Assembly: GCA_009823505.1 (NCBI GenBank)
Contig: VZQC01000392.1
Span: forward strand, 2,036,821-2,100,820
DNA length: 64,000 nt
Direction of reading: 5' to 3'
Source: Rhizomys pruinosus
Lineage: Eukaryota > Chordata > Mammalia > Rodentia > Spalacidae
Shown here: piece by piece, positions 10,785 through 21,895 of the stretch
How the letters are laid out: each line of letters opens with the position of its first letter
Numbering within the stretch: position 1 is the first letter of the stretch
The notes under the pieces: generated by a model
Told to the model about the DNA's origin: nothing
Databases searched by the model: none
The model's input: the letters and a program-made list of their open reading frames with translations, nothing else
Position numbers and translations under genes: made by a program

Positions 10785-11113
10785 ATCCAGGTTGGTGGTC
10801 TAAGGACAGCTGTCCAACCCACTGGTCACCCGAACAAAATGCAGGACTGCTTTGGCCTGAATGCGCACAAAAAATGACAGCCAGGAATTCTGTGATGGTG
10901 GTAATGGAGAATTCTATTGCCTGCTACAGCCTGCTTTTTTTTTTTTTTTTTTTTTTTTTTCCTAGGTTGGTGGTTCTAGGACAGCTGTCCAACCACTGTC
11001 ACCCGAACAAAATGCAGGACTGCTTTGGCCTGAATGCGCACAAAAAATGACAGCCAGGAATTCTGTAATGGTGGTAATGGAGAATTCTTTTAATTGCCTG
11101 CTACATGCCTGCT
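10785..11113. repeat. Local tandem duplication of about 150 bp around poly-T
   Basis: The block at about 10785-10932 (ggttggtggtctaaggacag ... cctgctacagcctgc) recurs at about 10966-11113 with only a few differences, separated by a poly-T run. The second copy leads directly into another poly-T and the N at 11140. This is more likely assembly disorder than biology. Confidence 0.8.
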
Positions 11114-11283
11114 TTTTTTTTTTTTTTTTTTTTTTTTTTNTGGTCTTTTCGAGACAGGGTCTCCCTGTAGCCCAGCTGTCCTGGAACTCACTTTGTAGAC
11201 CAGGCTGGCCTTGAACTCACAAAGATCTGCCTGCCTCTGCCTCCAAGTGCTAGGATTAAAGTAGTGCGCCACCACGCCTGGCT
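11114..11283 (-). mobile_element. B1 SINE at an assembly N
   Basis: Reverse B1 (ggtcttttcgagacagggtc ... caccacgcctggc). Its poly-T tail contains an unresolved base, N, at 11140. Target duplication of the tacagcctgctttt type flanks it. Bases from 11141 onward recur from 13274. Confidence 0.9.
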
Positions 11284-13270
11284 ACAGCCTGCTTTTATAA
11301 GCAAAATGATGTCAGTTCCCAGAGCCAATCACAGAGCCCCCCCCAATTCCATGCCACTGACACACTGCTGCCCCACCCAGCATTATGCACCTGGTCCATG
11401 TTGTTTGCTCCTTCTTGGTGCAGAGTCAGAGAAGTCCCCTGACTCCCACCCACATGGTGACCTAAGGGGCGCAGCTGAGAACCAGCCCCCAATGCAAATT
11501 GGATCTTCCTACACCTGTGTAAAGCTCTATCTTTGTCAGATTTCCATGGCAACAAAGCAAAAAGTTTACACCAACATTGAACCTGCCCACAGTGATGAGA
11601 AACGGCTGCATCTCTTCCTTACAGGAGAACTATCAAAAGAACAACACAGAAGATGTGAGCCTCACAAAGGACACGGCAGCTGAAATGTTCACATCCTACT
11701 ATTAGGAGCATGAATTGGTACAACTGCTTTGGAAAACTGGCTGCATCTAGAAAAGTAAGGCATACGTCCCAACCCCCAAGTCCCTCACTTAGGGGTGCAT
11801 CCAACAGATGTAGCCACATGTCCCCCAAAATGAGTATTTGCAGATGAAAAGAATCCTGAGGGAAATTGCAGAGGGGGTATGATAAATAAAAATTGAAAGC
11901 ATTGCAAGGAATAAAGTAAAGTTAAGAACAAACCAATAGTTTTATTATAAATCAGCAATAATTGATCATAATATGTTGGGAAAGAGTGTCTCCATCATAG
12001 TGACAAAAACCAAAATTCCCAGCAGTAAATTCAGTAGGGTGTGCTTACAATTCACTTATATTGGGGCATTGAGACCTCAGTAAAGAAGAGGGCCCCGTTG
12101 GCCCTAAAGAAGTAGGGCCTGGTGTTTCAATAGGGTGTGTGAAGTTAAGAGGGGTGTGACCTGCCCAGGGGTCCCTGACTGGCAAGCTCCATGCCACACT
12201 CGTGACTCTCCCTCCTTTAGCATTTGTTGGGCCACTGTCCCCATGAATAATGTGCCCTCCTGAACTCTTAGTCTCAGGCTGTGGTTGCAAGGGACCCTAG
12301 CCAGGTCACCTGTAACTCCAGGTTCAGGAAATTCACAGGATGGATGACAATGAGCAGGGAGAAGGGTGCTTGTTCCCCAGAGCCAGGCTCCCTGGCCCAT
12401 GTGCACCTCCCAGTGTGGACCTGGGTGGAATTCAAAGTCTGTGAAATGCTCTTGGTGATGGTGTTTGCCTCCCTGGAGCAATGCATTAAATCCAACACTG
12501 CATTGTGCGTAGGCTGAGAGAGTGTTGGCTCCGTTTCAGAGGTGTGCTCATAGAGAGGAGGTCCTTCTCCCTATGGCTGTCTGGCTATAGGGGAAGAGCT
12601 AGGATAAGCTCAAGTGGACACTGGACCCCTGGGACTTCAGGTCACCTCATTCATGTGCCCACTCTGAATACAGAGCTTTTCCCACAGTGCCATCTGTGGG
12701 ATCGATCACCCAGGCCAGCTCCTCTCTGCACACCCACTCCAATGTGTTGATTTTGTCCCCAGAACATCTCCCAGACCACTCACTACCACCTCCTACTCCA
12801 AATCAAAGTGGTCTCAGAGCTGTTCAAACACTAATCAATCCTTTCTCTATTCTGGAGCTAAGGGGCAGTTGCTGCTGTCAGAGTCAACAATGATTCTGTG
12901 CCTCTGAGAGTTGATCTGGGAGAAGTCCTGGAGACAAAATCAACTTGCATTTCTTGTTTACTAATAAGAGAGAAACCATTCATTTCCTTAGAAGCTGCTC
13001 CAGCTTTCTGGAGATGTATCCTGAATCCACCTGCGTACTGTGCCGTTTGCTTTCTCCTTTCATTTCTTTATCCTATGACAAAGATCTTCTCTCAGACTGT
13101 GCCTTGTCTTTTTTTAATTTTGTCCTTTTTGTTATCATTTTTTTAGTGTAATCAAATATGTCCATCATTCATTTAGAATCAGAAGTGCCAGAACTTTTGC
13201 AAACTCTGGACACACATTCCTTGTAACCACTGGTTTGGGCTATCTGCTGCATATGTGTGTATGTTATGTG
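11141..13270. repeat. Large tandem duplication A, copy 1 (about 2.13 kb)
   Basis: It starts immediately after the N at 11140, inside the B1, and runs to the atgttatgtg motif at 13270. It matches 13271-15400 almost base for base. Differences are mainly single-base indels in short runs (ccactgacacac versus ccactgcacac; caggaaattc versus caggaattc) plus very few substitutions. Apart from the B1 the content is unique DNA without a recognisable gene. Confidence 0.92.
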
Positions 13271-13420
13271 TTTTGGTCTTTTTCGAGACAGGGTCTCCCT
13301 GTAGCCCCAGCTGTCCTGGAACTCACTTTGTAGACCAGGCTGGCCTTGAACTCACAAAGATCTGCCTGCCTCTGCCTCCCAAGTGCTAGGATTAAAGGTA
13401 TGCGCCACCACGCCTGGCTA
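13271..13420 (-). mobile_element. B1 SINE (copy within duplication A)
   Basis: Same insertion as the B1 at 11141, but its poly-T tail is cut to four T at the duplication junction. Confidence 0.9.
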
Positions 13421-15400
13421 CAGCCTGCTTTTATAAGCAAAATGATGTCAGTTCCCAGAGCCAATCACAGAGCCCCCCCCAATTCCATGCCACTGCACAC
13501 TGCTGCCCCACCCAGCATTATGCACCTGGTCCATGTTGTTTGCTCCTTCTTGGTGCAGAGTCAGAGAAGTCCCCTGACTCCCACCCACATGGTGACCTAA
13601 GGGGCGCTAGCTGAGAACCAGCCCCCAATGCAAATTGGATCTTCCTACACCTGTGTAAAGCTCTATCTTTGTCAGATTTCCATGGCAACAAAGCAAAAAG
13701 TTTACACCAACATTGAACCTGCCCACAGTGATGAGAAACGGCTGCATCTCTTCCTTACAGGAGAACTATCAAAAGAACAACACAGAAGATGTGAGCCTCA
13801 CAAAGGACACGGCAGCTGAAATGTTCACATCCTACTATTAGGAGCATGAATTGGTACAACTGCTTTGGAAAACTGGCTGCATCTAGAAAAGTAAGGCATA
13901 CGTCCCAACCCCCAAGTCCCTCACTTAGGGGTGCATCCAACAGATGTAGCCACATGTCCCCCAAAATGAGTATTTGCAGATGAAAAGAATCCTGAGGGAA
14001 ATTGCAGAGGGGGTATGATAAATAAAAATTGAAAGCATTGCAAGGAATAAAGTAAAGTTAAGAACAAACCAATAGTTTTATTATAAATCAGCAATAATTG
14101 ATCATAATATGTTGGGAAAGAGTGTCTCCATCATAGTGACAAAAACCAAAATTCCCAGCAGTAAATTCAGTAGGGTGTGCTTACAATTCACTTATATTGG
14201 GGCATTGAGACCTCAGTAAAGAAGAGGGCCCCGTTGGCCCTAAAGAAGTAGGGCCTGGTGTTTCAATAGGGTGTGTGAAGTTAAGAGGGGTGTGACCTGC
14301 CCAGGGGTTCCTGACTGGCAAGTTCCATGCCACACTCGTGACTCTCCCTCCTTTAGCATTTGTTGGGCCACTGTCCCCATGAATAATGTGCCCTCCTGAA
14401 CTCTTAGTCTCAGGCTGTGGTTGCAAGGGACCCTAGCCAGGTCACCTGTAACTCCAGGTTCAGGAATTCACAGGATGGATGACAATGAGCAGGGAGAAGG
14501 GTGCTTGTTCCCCAGAGCCAGGCTCCCTGGCCCATGTGCACCTCCCAGTGTGGACCTGGGTGGAATTCAAAGTCTGTGAAATGCTCTTGGTGATGGTGTT
14601 TGCCTCCCTGGAGCAATGCATTAAATCCAACACTGCATTGTGCGTAGGCTGAGAGAGTGTTGGCTCCGTTTCAGAGGTGTGCTCATAGAGAGGAGGTCCT
14701 TCTCCCTATGGCTGTCTGGCTATAGGGGAAGAGCTAGGATAAGCTCAAGTGGACACTGGACCCCTGGGACTTCAGGTCACCTCATTCATGTGCCCACTCT
14801 GAATACAGAGCTTTTCCCACAGTGCCATCTGTGGGATCGATCACCCAGGCCAGCTCCTCTCTGCACACCCACTCCAATGTGTTGATTTTGTCCCCAGAAC
14901 ATCTCCCAGACCACTCACTACCACCTCCTACTCCAAATCAAAGTGGTCTCAGAGCTGTTCAAACACTAATCAATCCTTTCTCTATTCTGGAGCTAAGGGG
15001 CAGTTGCTGCTGTCAGAGTCAACAATGATTCTGTGCCTCTGAGAGTTGATCTGGGAGAAGTCCTGGAGACAAAATCAACTTGCATTTCTTGTTTACTAAT
15101 AAGAGAGAAACCATTCATTTCCTTAGAAGCTGCTCCAGCTTTCTGGAGATGTATCCTGAATCCACCTGCGTACTGTGCCGTTTGCTTTCTCCTTTCATTT
15201 CTTTATCCTATGACAAAGATCTTCTCTCAGACTGTGCCTTGTCTTTTTAATTTTTGTCCTTTTGTTATCATTTTTTTAGTGTAATCAAATATGTCCATCA
15301 TTCATTTAGAATCAGAAGTGCCAGAACTTTTGCAAACTCTGGACACACATTGCCTTGTAACCACTGGTTTGGGCTATCTGCATATGTGTGTATGTATGTG
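13271..15400. repeat. Large tandem duplication A, copy 2
   Basis: Second copy, directly adjoining copy 1 in the same orientation. The junction joins atgttatgtg to the B1 poly-T (ttttggtctttttcgag). It contains its own B1 at 13271-13420. Near-identity means either a very recent tandem duplication or two haplotype or contig versions laid end to end. Confidence 0.92.
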
Positions 15401-16097
15401 GATGTGCGTGCATCCCTCTGTATGTGCATGGCTGTGCATGTCCTCCACAGACATGGAATAAACAACAGGCCGTTGTTCTCCCCACCCCTTCTGCATCTGC
15501 AATCCTGTTCCCAGGACCCCTTGCCAATGGGCCATCTTTGTGAGTGTTTTGAAGAACCAGAAAGGTGCCTTGCTCAGTGAACATCTCTGTCTAGTGACTT
15601 GTCCGGCAGTGGCCACCTTTCCTCTGTGACCCCAACTTACATATGATCCTCCATTGCTTGTGGCACTTGGCTCCTGCTGCCTCTTGTAACATCGGCTCCG
15701 TCCCCTATTCCCTCCAGCTCAGGAGACATTGCTGGATAATCCCTGGTAGCCTTACCACTCCTGCTTGATATGTCTACTCACCATCTCTTCTGTCTAGTTT
15801 CCCACATTAAATCCCTTCCTTGGACTGCTTGGTGGCACACAGTATTTTCCTGTGTGATGCAAGAGACATGCAGCAGTCAGGCAAAAAACATGTAGTACCA
15901 TGGCACTGTGCTACACCTTGTCATCCCAGCCTTCTGGAGACTGAGGCAGGTGAGCACCAGGAAGCTTACCTGGGCTACATAGCAAGATCTTGTTTCAATA
16001 AATCAATCACCAGAAGAAAAACATACATTAACATGAATAGAATCAGAAATACAATATTATGTGAAAAATTAGTAGAATACCTACCTGAAGCACAATC
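15401..16097. other. Unique sequence, no gene seen
   Basis: Begins with degenerate TGTATG/GTGCATG repeats. Open frames of 80-100 codons show no domain. A worn B1-like scrap is visible at about 15900-16000 (gtcatcccagccttctggag). Confidence 0.45.
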
Positions 16098-16440
16098 CTT
16101 TAAATTTATTTATTTTTAGTTATGTATAAAAGTGTTTTGCGCCAGGCACAGTGGCGCACGCCTTTAGTCCTAGCACTTGGGAGGCAGAGGCAGGCGGATC
16201 TTTGTGAGTTCAAGGCCAGTCTGGTCTACAGAGTGAGTTCCAGGACAGCTGGGGCTACAGGGAGACCCTGTCTCGAAAAGACCAAAAAAAAAAGTGGTTT
16301 GCCTGCATGAATATAAGTGTGCTATGTTGTGCAATGCCCCTAGAAGAAGGTGTTGGATCCCCTGTAACTAGAGTTATGGATGGCTGTTAGCTACCATGTG
16401 GGTTCTGGGAAGCAAACCTGAGTCCTCTGCAAGAGGAGTG
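16098..16440 (-). mobile_element. Old B2 SINE split by a B1
   Basis: Reverse B2 (tail side at 16098, head side gcaagaggagtgtc near 16440), interrupted by the B1 at 16141-16291. The interrupted motif agtgttttgc / agtggtttgc is the B1 target duplication. Confidence 0.8.
16141..16291 (+). mobile_element. B1 SINE nested in B2
   Basis: Full-length plus-strand B1 (gccaggcacagtggcgcac ... gtctcgaaaagacc) with a 10-A tail. It is flanked by agtgttttgc (16131-16140) and agtggtttgc (16292-16301). Confidence 0.93.
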
Positions 16441-16449
16441 TCTTTTCCA

Positions 16450-17188
16450 GGTAGCTTAGTTGGTCTGAGCCTCTTCTAGGCAACTCAGCATACAGCTCAG
16501 TAATCCTTGGGCTTTACAGATGCTTGTAGAGAGAAGGCCTTAGTGAACCTGATCAGTTTCAGGGATTTTTTTGAAGCTATTGAGTTGTTTACTTCCTGAG
16601 CTTAATGAGTTTCCTTGGTCTCACAGTACCAAGCCTCAGTTGCTGTCTGTGACCCCTTCACATTTTAACACCAAAGCCATATAGAAGACTCTTACACATT
16701 ACCAAGTCCCACTTCTGGCTTGAGATGGAGACTCAGGCCCCCTCTGCACCACATTCTGTATGTGGACCCTGAAGAAATACTTCCCAGATTTCACCACAGT
16801 GACGCTGGTCTCTTGTTATTTACGGCTGATTTTTCAGCCCCAGCCAACCATCAATTATCCTCCTAAAATGGTTTCATTTTGGGTTATGGTCTTCTGTTAC
16901 TTACAGTTGATTGATTATTCAGCCCCAGCTAACCAGAAACTACAGATTCTCACTTCAAAAATATCATACAAACAGCCCTGATGGTTTCTGCTTCCTTTTG
17001 AAGCGTCGCAATCCAAGCCTCCATCATTTGCAACTCTTTTGCCATTACTGTTGCAAGTTCCACAGCAACAAACTTTAAGCATTCAATGGCTTTTCCAGCC
17101 CAAAGTTCCAAATGTTTCCACAATCCTCAATGTCCAAACACCAAGGTCAGGTCTGTCACAGTAATACCCCACTTCTGGTACCAATTTC
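16450..17188 (-). mobile_element. ERVL/MaLR internal region with tRNA-Leu-type PBS
   Basis: Directly downstream (minus strand) of the LTR at 17189-17561 lies tggtaccagaagtgggg (plus coordinates 17167-17183). This matches the primer-binding-site type, complementary to tRNA-Leu, used by ERVL and MaLR elements. The following sequence (tggaaacatttggaacttt) resembles the non-coding internal part of MaLR elements. No protease, polymerase or envelope frame is visible and no second LTR was found, so it is a truncated non-coding copy. Two related segments at 16811-16858 and 16888-16945 look like an internal repeat. Confidence 0.65.
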
Positions 17189-17561
17189 TGTTCTAGTTTG
17201 CTTTCATTTGCTGTGACAAAACACTCTGACCAACACCACTTTGGGGAGGAAAGGGTTTATTTGGCTTACATCTCCTGGGTCACAGTTCATTACTGAGGGA
17301 GCCCAACATAGGAGCTGAAACACAAGCCATGAAGGAATGCTTCTTACTGGCTTGCTCCCTGGCCCATGCTCAACCAGCTTTCTTATACAATAAAGAACAA
17401 CCTTCCCAGGGGCAGCACAGTGGGCTGGGCCCCCCACATCACTCAACAATCAAGAAAACACTCCACAGATGTAGCCACAGACTAGTCCAATGGAGGCAAT
17501 CCCCCAATTGAGGCTCCCTCGCCCTAGGTGTGTCAAGTTGACACTAAAGCTATCCAACACA
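17189..17561 (-). mobile_element. ERVL/MaLR 5' LTR
   Basis: TG...CA-bounded LTR of the same family as those at 4313 and 50226. On the minus strand it runs from 17561 to 17189 and is followed by a 5-base spacer and the primer binding site. This identifies it as the 5' LTR and confirms the family as LTR retrotransposons. Confidence 0.8.
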
Positions 17562-17754
17562 GAGGCACATGGGAAAGCTCCATTTCTCAGGGTGGTAATG
17601 TGGTGGAATACTTGGAAACCACTTAGGTCTCCATGACCTCTCTCTTACTGGTTCAAGTCTGATCCCATGGGAATGCACTTCCAAGCATCTTACACTCTGC
17701 CTGAGGAACAGGCCAGCCAAGGCAAGCCCCAATGCCACTCAGATAGGCTAACTC

Positions 17755-18020
17755 TGAACTACATGGTCTATTCAATGTCTCCAAAATAGTCTACCAGTTA
17801 TCTGTAGGTTAGTTTAGCAGGTATCACAAAGTTGGTCAACCAGATGTCTCCAGGGTGGTCTATCAGTCATCTACAGATTACAGTCTACATCTACAATCTA
17901 CAAAATTACTCCATCAAGGTCGTCTTGATGTCTCCAGCATATTCTATTAGATGCCTCCAGCACGGTATACCATATGCCCCCAGAATGGTCTTCCAGATGT
18001 TTTCAGACTGGCTTGCCAGA
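17755..18020. repeat. Degenerate 23-24 bp minisatellite (GATGTCTCCAG type)
   Basis: Imperfect repeats built around ccagatgtctccagaatggt, heavily mutated. The same unit occurs at 24357-24560 and 26596-27045. Confidence 0.7.
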
Positions 18021-18398
18021 TCCACCCAGCTTCTTAGACTGTAGGTCACAACCTATTTGGAGTCTTGTAATTGAATATAGGGGAAGGTCATAAAAAATAT
18101 GGCAACAGTAAAAGTTTTCTGAAAGTACAATGACCAAAAATTAATTTAAGATTGAATGCACAATGCATGTGAAGTATTTCTGGCAAAGCTTGCTCATGTG
18201 GTTCAACTTCACCACACCCTTGGTTCTAAACATACAGCATGCCGATGAACTCCATATGAAACATCTTGCTCAGATTTGAAACCATTTACAGTACATGGTT
18301 TTTCTACTCTTATAGAACCATAGTGTGTTTAATCATGAATAGCAAAGGCTTTTGATGGTTTACTATTGCCATTCCACAGCATGTATCAAATTCGTATA
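18021..18398. other. Unique sequence, no gene seen
   Basis: AT-rich, no recognisable repeat or exon. Confidence 0.45.
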
Positions 18399-18565
18399 TC
18401 TTTTTTTCTTAATTTTTTATTGAGCTTTTGTACATTTCATATAACATTTTTTAATCAAAATTGGACACCCCCCCATCCCTGGCCTCCTTGCCAGAATTCA
18501 TGCATTCTTTGATATATATTAAGTCCTATCTTTTTCTGTCTTTTTTAACTTTCTCAATGCAGAAG
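18399..18565 (-). mobile_element. Probable L1 3' end
   Basis: On the minus strand the block carries a G-rich polypurine stretch (about 18470-18482), then aatgttatatgaaatgtac, a caataaa-like signal and an A tail (18401-18407). It matches the tails at 32290 and 63617. A G-rich 3' UTR ending in poly-A is typical of rodent L1. Confidence 0.55.
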
Positions 18566-18626
18566 TTTATTGTTTGGTCTGTTCTTTGACTGAGTCTTTT
18601 ATTATTGTTGTTCCACTTAGTTTTTT

Positions 18627-18866
18627 TAATTTTTATTTATTTTTGTATGTGTATATTTTGTATACTGTCTGCATGTAGGTCTGTGCACCCGTGTCGTGCA
18701 ATGCCACGGAAGTCAGAAGAGGGTCTTGGATTCCCCTGGAACTGGAGTTCTCCTGGAATTGGAGTTACAGATGGTTCTTAGCCGCCATGTGGGTGCTGGG
18801 GATTGAACTCAGGTCCTCTGTAAGAGTAGTCGGCGCTCTTAACCGCTAGGCTATCTCTCCAGCCCC
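18627..18866 (-). mobile_element. B2 SINE (long subfamily)
   Basis: Full-length reverse B2 with the 17-bp internal duplication. Target duplication ccacttagtttttt / tccatttagttttt flanks it. Confidence 0.92.
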
Positions 18867-19077
18867 TCCATTTAGTTTTTATATTACTCCAAAATATACA
18901 TATATACACTCCACATGTATACCAAATTTACAAAGTCTGAGAATAAACTCTAGGTTCATTCCAGAACACATTTAGGGATTTACAGCTTAAGAGTAAATTT
19001 GCATGCAGGTAAAAAGAAACATAATTTTACATTCCCAAATTACATAGCAGGTTGATGTACATTCTAATGTACTTTTT

Positions 19078-19235
19078 TTTTTTTTTGGTATTTTTTTGAG
19101 ACAGGGTCTCCCTTTAGTCCCAGCTGTCCTGGAACTCACTCTGTAGACCAGGCTGGCCTTGAACTTACTGAGATCCACCTGCCTCTGCCTCCCAAGTGCT
19201 GGGATTAAAGGCGTGCATCACCACACCAGGCCTTG
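19078..19235 (-). mobile_element. B1 SINE, first of a serial insertion set
   Basis: Full-length reverse B1 with target duplication ttctaatgtactttt at 19062-19076 and 19236-19250. The right-hand copy was then reused by the next insertion. Confidence 0.93.
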
Positions 19236-19250
19236 TTCTAATGTACTTTT

Positions 19251-19490
19251 TTTTTAATTTTTATTTATTTTTGTATGTGTATGAGTGTACTGTCTGCATG
19301 TAGGTTTGTGCACCCGTGTTGTGCAATACTGAGGAGGTCAAAAGAGGGTCTCGGATTCCCCTGGAACTGGAGTTCTCCAGGAATTGGAATTATAGATGGT
19401 TCTCAGTCACCATGTGGGTGCTGGGGATCGAACCCAGGTCCTCTGCAAGAGCAGTCGGTGCTCTTAACCGCTAGGCTATCTCTCCAGCCC
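19251..19490 (-). mobile_element. B2 SINE (long subfamily), second of the set
   Basis: Full-length reverse B2 directly after the second ttctaatgtactttt. The 17-bp internal duplication is present, with caggaattgg in place of the usual half-repeat junction. Confidence 0.92.
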
Positions 19491-19499
19491 CAAAAGATT

Positions 19500-19645
19500 C
19501 AGGCTTTCTTTTTTCTTTTCTTTTTAACTTTTTCTGGGGGCAGGGCAGGGCACGTGTGCACAGCACACATCTGGAGCTCAGACAGGTTCTAGGGATTGAA
19601 CTCAGGTCATCAGGCACCTTTACCTGCTGAGCCATCCACCTAGCC
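19500..19645 (-). mobile_element. B3/B2-like old SINE fragment
   Basis: Reverse tRNA-type head (gagccatccacctagcc) and B-box region (gggattgaactcaggtcat) with a T-rich low end. Together with the B2 at 19251 it lies between two copies of ctaatgtactttt (ending 19250 and starting 19646). Confidence 0.6.
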
Positions 19646-19659
19646 CTAATGTACTTTTT

Positions 19660-19886
19660 GAACATCTTTTATTTTATTTTATTTTTATGCGTATCAGTGT
19701 ATTGTCTGCATGTAGGTTTGTGCACCCGTGTCGTGCAATGCCTCGGAGGTCAGAAGAGGGTGTCGGATTCCCCTGGAACTGTAGTTAACAACAGTTCTCA
19801 GCCGCCATGTTGGTGCTGGGGATTGAACCTGGGTCCTCTGCAAGAGCAGTCGGTGCTCTTAACCGCTAGGCTAGCTCTCCAGCCCC
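19660..19886 (-). mobile_element. B2 SINE (short subfamily), third of the set
   Basis: Reverse B2 flanked by ctaatgtacttttt (19646-19659) and ctaatgtactttt (19887-19899), the same target again. The internal duplication is absent. Confidence 0.9.
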
Positions 19887-19914
19887 CTAATGTACTTTTA
19901 AATAAGAGATTTAT

Positions 19915-20637
19915 GGGGCAGGAGAGATGGCCTAGCGGTTAAGAGCCGACCGCTCTTGCAGAGGACCAGGGTTCAATCCCCAGCACCCACATGGCGGCTG
20001 AAAACCGTCTGAAACTCCAATTCCAGGAGAACTCCAGTTCTAGGGGAATCTGAGACCCTCTTCTGACCTCTGCGGCATTGCACGACACGGGTGCACAAAC
20101 CTACATGCAGACAATACATTCATATACATAAAAAAATAAATAAGACAAGGGCTGGAGAGATAGCCTAGTGGTTAAGAGCACCAACTGCTCTTGCAGAGGA
20201 CCCCGGCTCGATCCCCAGCACCCACATGGCAGCTAAGAACCGTCTGCAACTCCAATTCCAGGAGAACTCCAGTTCCAGGGGAATCCGAGACCCTCTTCTG
20301 ACCTCTGCGGCATTGCACGACACGGGTGCACAAACCTGCATGCAGACAGTACATTCATATACATAAAAAAATAAAGGGCTGGAGAGATTGCCTAGTGGTT
20401 AAGAGCACCAACTGCTCTTGCAGAGGACCCCGGCTCGATCCCCAGCACCCACATGGCAGCTAAGAACCGTCTGCAACTCCAATTCCAGGAGAACTCCAGT
20501 TCCAGGGGAATCCGAGACCCTCTTCTGAACTCCGCGGCATTTCACAACACGGGTGCACAGACCTACATCCATACAGTACACTCATACACATACAAAAATA
20601 AATAAAAAAAATAGTTAAAAAAAGACCCCCCCCAAAA
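19915..20637 (+). mobile_element. Trimeric B2 SINE array
   Basis: Three plus-strand B2 units in tandem (19915-20148, 20149-20374, 20375-20637). Each has its own head and A/T-rich tail. One target duplication, aagagatttat, flanks the whole array (19904-19914 and 20638-20648). No duplication lies between the units. Units 2 and 3 share private variants (accccggctcgatcc, ggcagctaagaaccgtctgc), so one arose from the other by tandem copying. Confidence 0.88.
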
Positions 20638-20816
20638 AAGAGATTTATTCTTTCTCATAAACCTTAGAACTGGGGAAAATAAAGGTATAAACTTCAAGCT
20701 ATATCTATATCAATATCAGTTAATGTGGTTTTATCTTTACTAACAAATTATCCACATTGACTTACATATAAGGATTTGATGCTAGGATCCACAAATGAGG
20801 AACAATGTATGTTATT

Positions 20817-21895
20817 TCATAATCTTTGCTTGATCAATCCAGTTAGTTCTTCCATGTTGTCTTCTAGTCTTGATATTCTATTTTCTACTTCATCCATTCT
20901 GTTATTAAGGCTTTCTCCCATCCTTTCCAAATGGTTTGTGGAATGTTCCACTTCCTTTTTCATTTCAGCTTGCATTTTCTTCAATGTTTCTATATCTGTT
21001 CTGATTTCATTCTGTAGTTTATTATTATCTTCTTTTAATTCATCCCTATCTTCTTTTAGTTCTTTCATTTCATTGTATGTGTGTGTTCTTTAAATTCTTT
21101 GATTTCTTTGATCATGTTTATAATAGTTCTTTTAAGACCTACATCCTGAGTTACATCTAGGGACTCCTCACTATAGGTTTCTTCAACAGGACTAGTAGTA
21201 TTTGGTGAAGGCTTATCATTTGGGTTTTCCATGTTGTTGTTTTTTTGTTGTGCTTTGGCATTTGGGCTTTTTTTGTTGGTTGGGATTCTAGTGTAAAGCT
21301 CAGATATTTCTTTGGTGAGTTGAAGACTGACTTTGCTAATGTTCTTCAGGTGTTTTCATTGTCTTCTTATTTGGCATATAGGTGTGGTTAGTTTAGGCTT
21401 CAAGCTCTCACCTCTAGCCTTGTACTGGACAGACCAGCACCCCTCACCGAGCCAGTAAATAGTTCCCCCAGTGGCCAGAGCTATGCAATATCTAGTCCAG
21501 CCGAACCCCTCAGACCTGCAGAACTTGCACCACAAGGGCCCCAGGTGCTCCCAGGCTTGCAGGTGGAAAAATTACAATACCTCTGCTACTGTATGGCTGG
21601 AGTCTCCCTCACAAAAGTGAGGTGAGCCCCACTCAGCCACCTGGAAAGATGCATTCACAGAACCACCTCATGCCACCCATGGTCTACCTATAAGCCCTCT
21701 AGGGCCAGCCACCAAAGTCTATACCTGGGTCCAGTGGGAGGGAGGCCCAGCCCCCGCCAGGTTTGTCTCTGCTGTCTCCCAATGCCCTTGGGCCACCTCT
21801 GCGGCACCAAGCTGTAGTCACCAAGGGTCCAAATGCCCTTGGGCCACCTCTGGTGCTCCCCAATGCTCGTGGAGCCCCTCCATTTGTTTTTCTGA
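20817..21895 (-). mobile_element. L1 5' UTR plus ORF1 N-terminal fragment
   Basis: On the minus strand a G-rich 5'-UTR-like region (21895 to about 21250) contains a doubled motif aggtggcccaagggcat. An ORF1-like start follows near 21230 (MENPNDKPS), then a heptad-rich coiled coil at 21068-20817 (LKKMQAEMKKEVEHSTNHLE), as in L1 ORF1p. The frame is broken between these parts. The block sits inside the 3' end of ORF2, so the order along the strand is ORF2 end, 5' UTR, ORF1 start, ORF2 post-stop sequence. Confidence 0.7.

Noticed and set aside
11141..15400. A duplicated gene pair in the 2.13-kb tandem repeat
   Set aside because: No frame in either copy is long or recognisable, and the copies are probably an assembly or haplotype duplicate.
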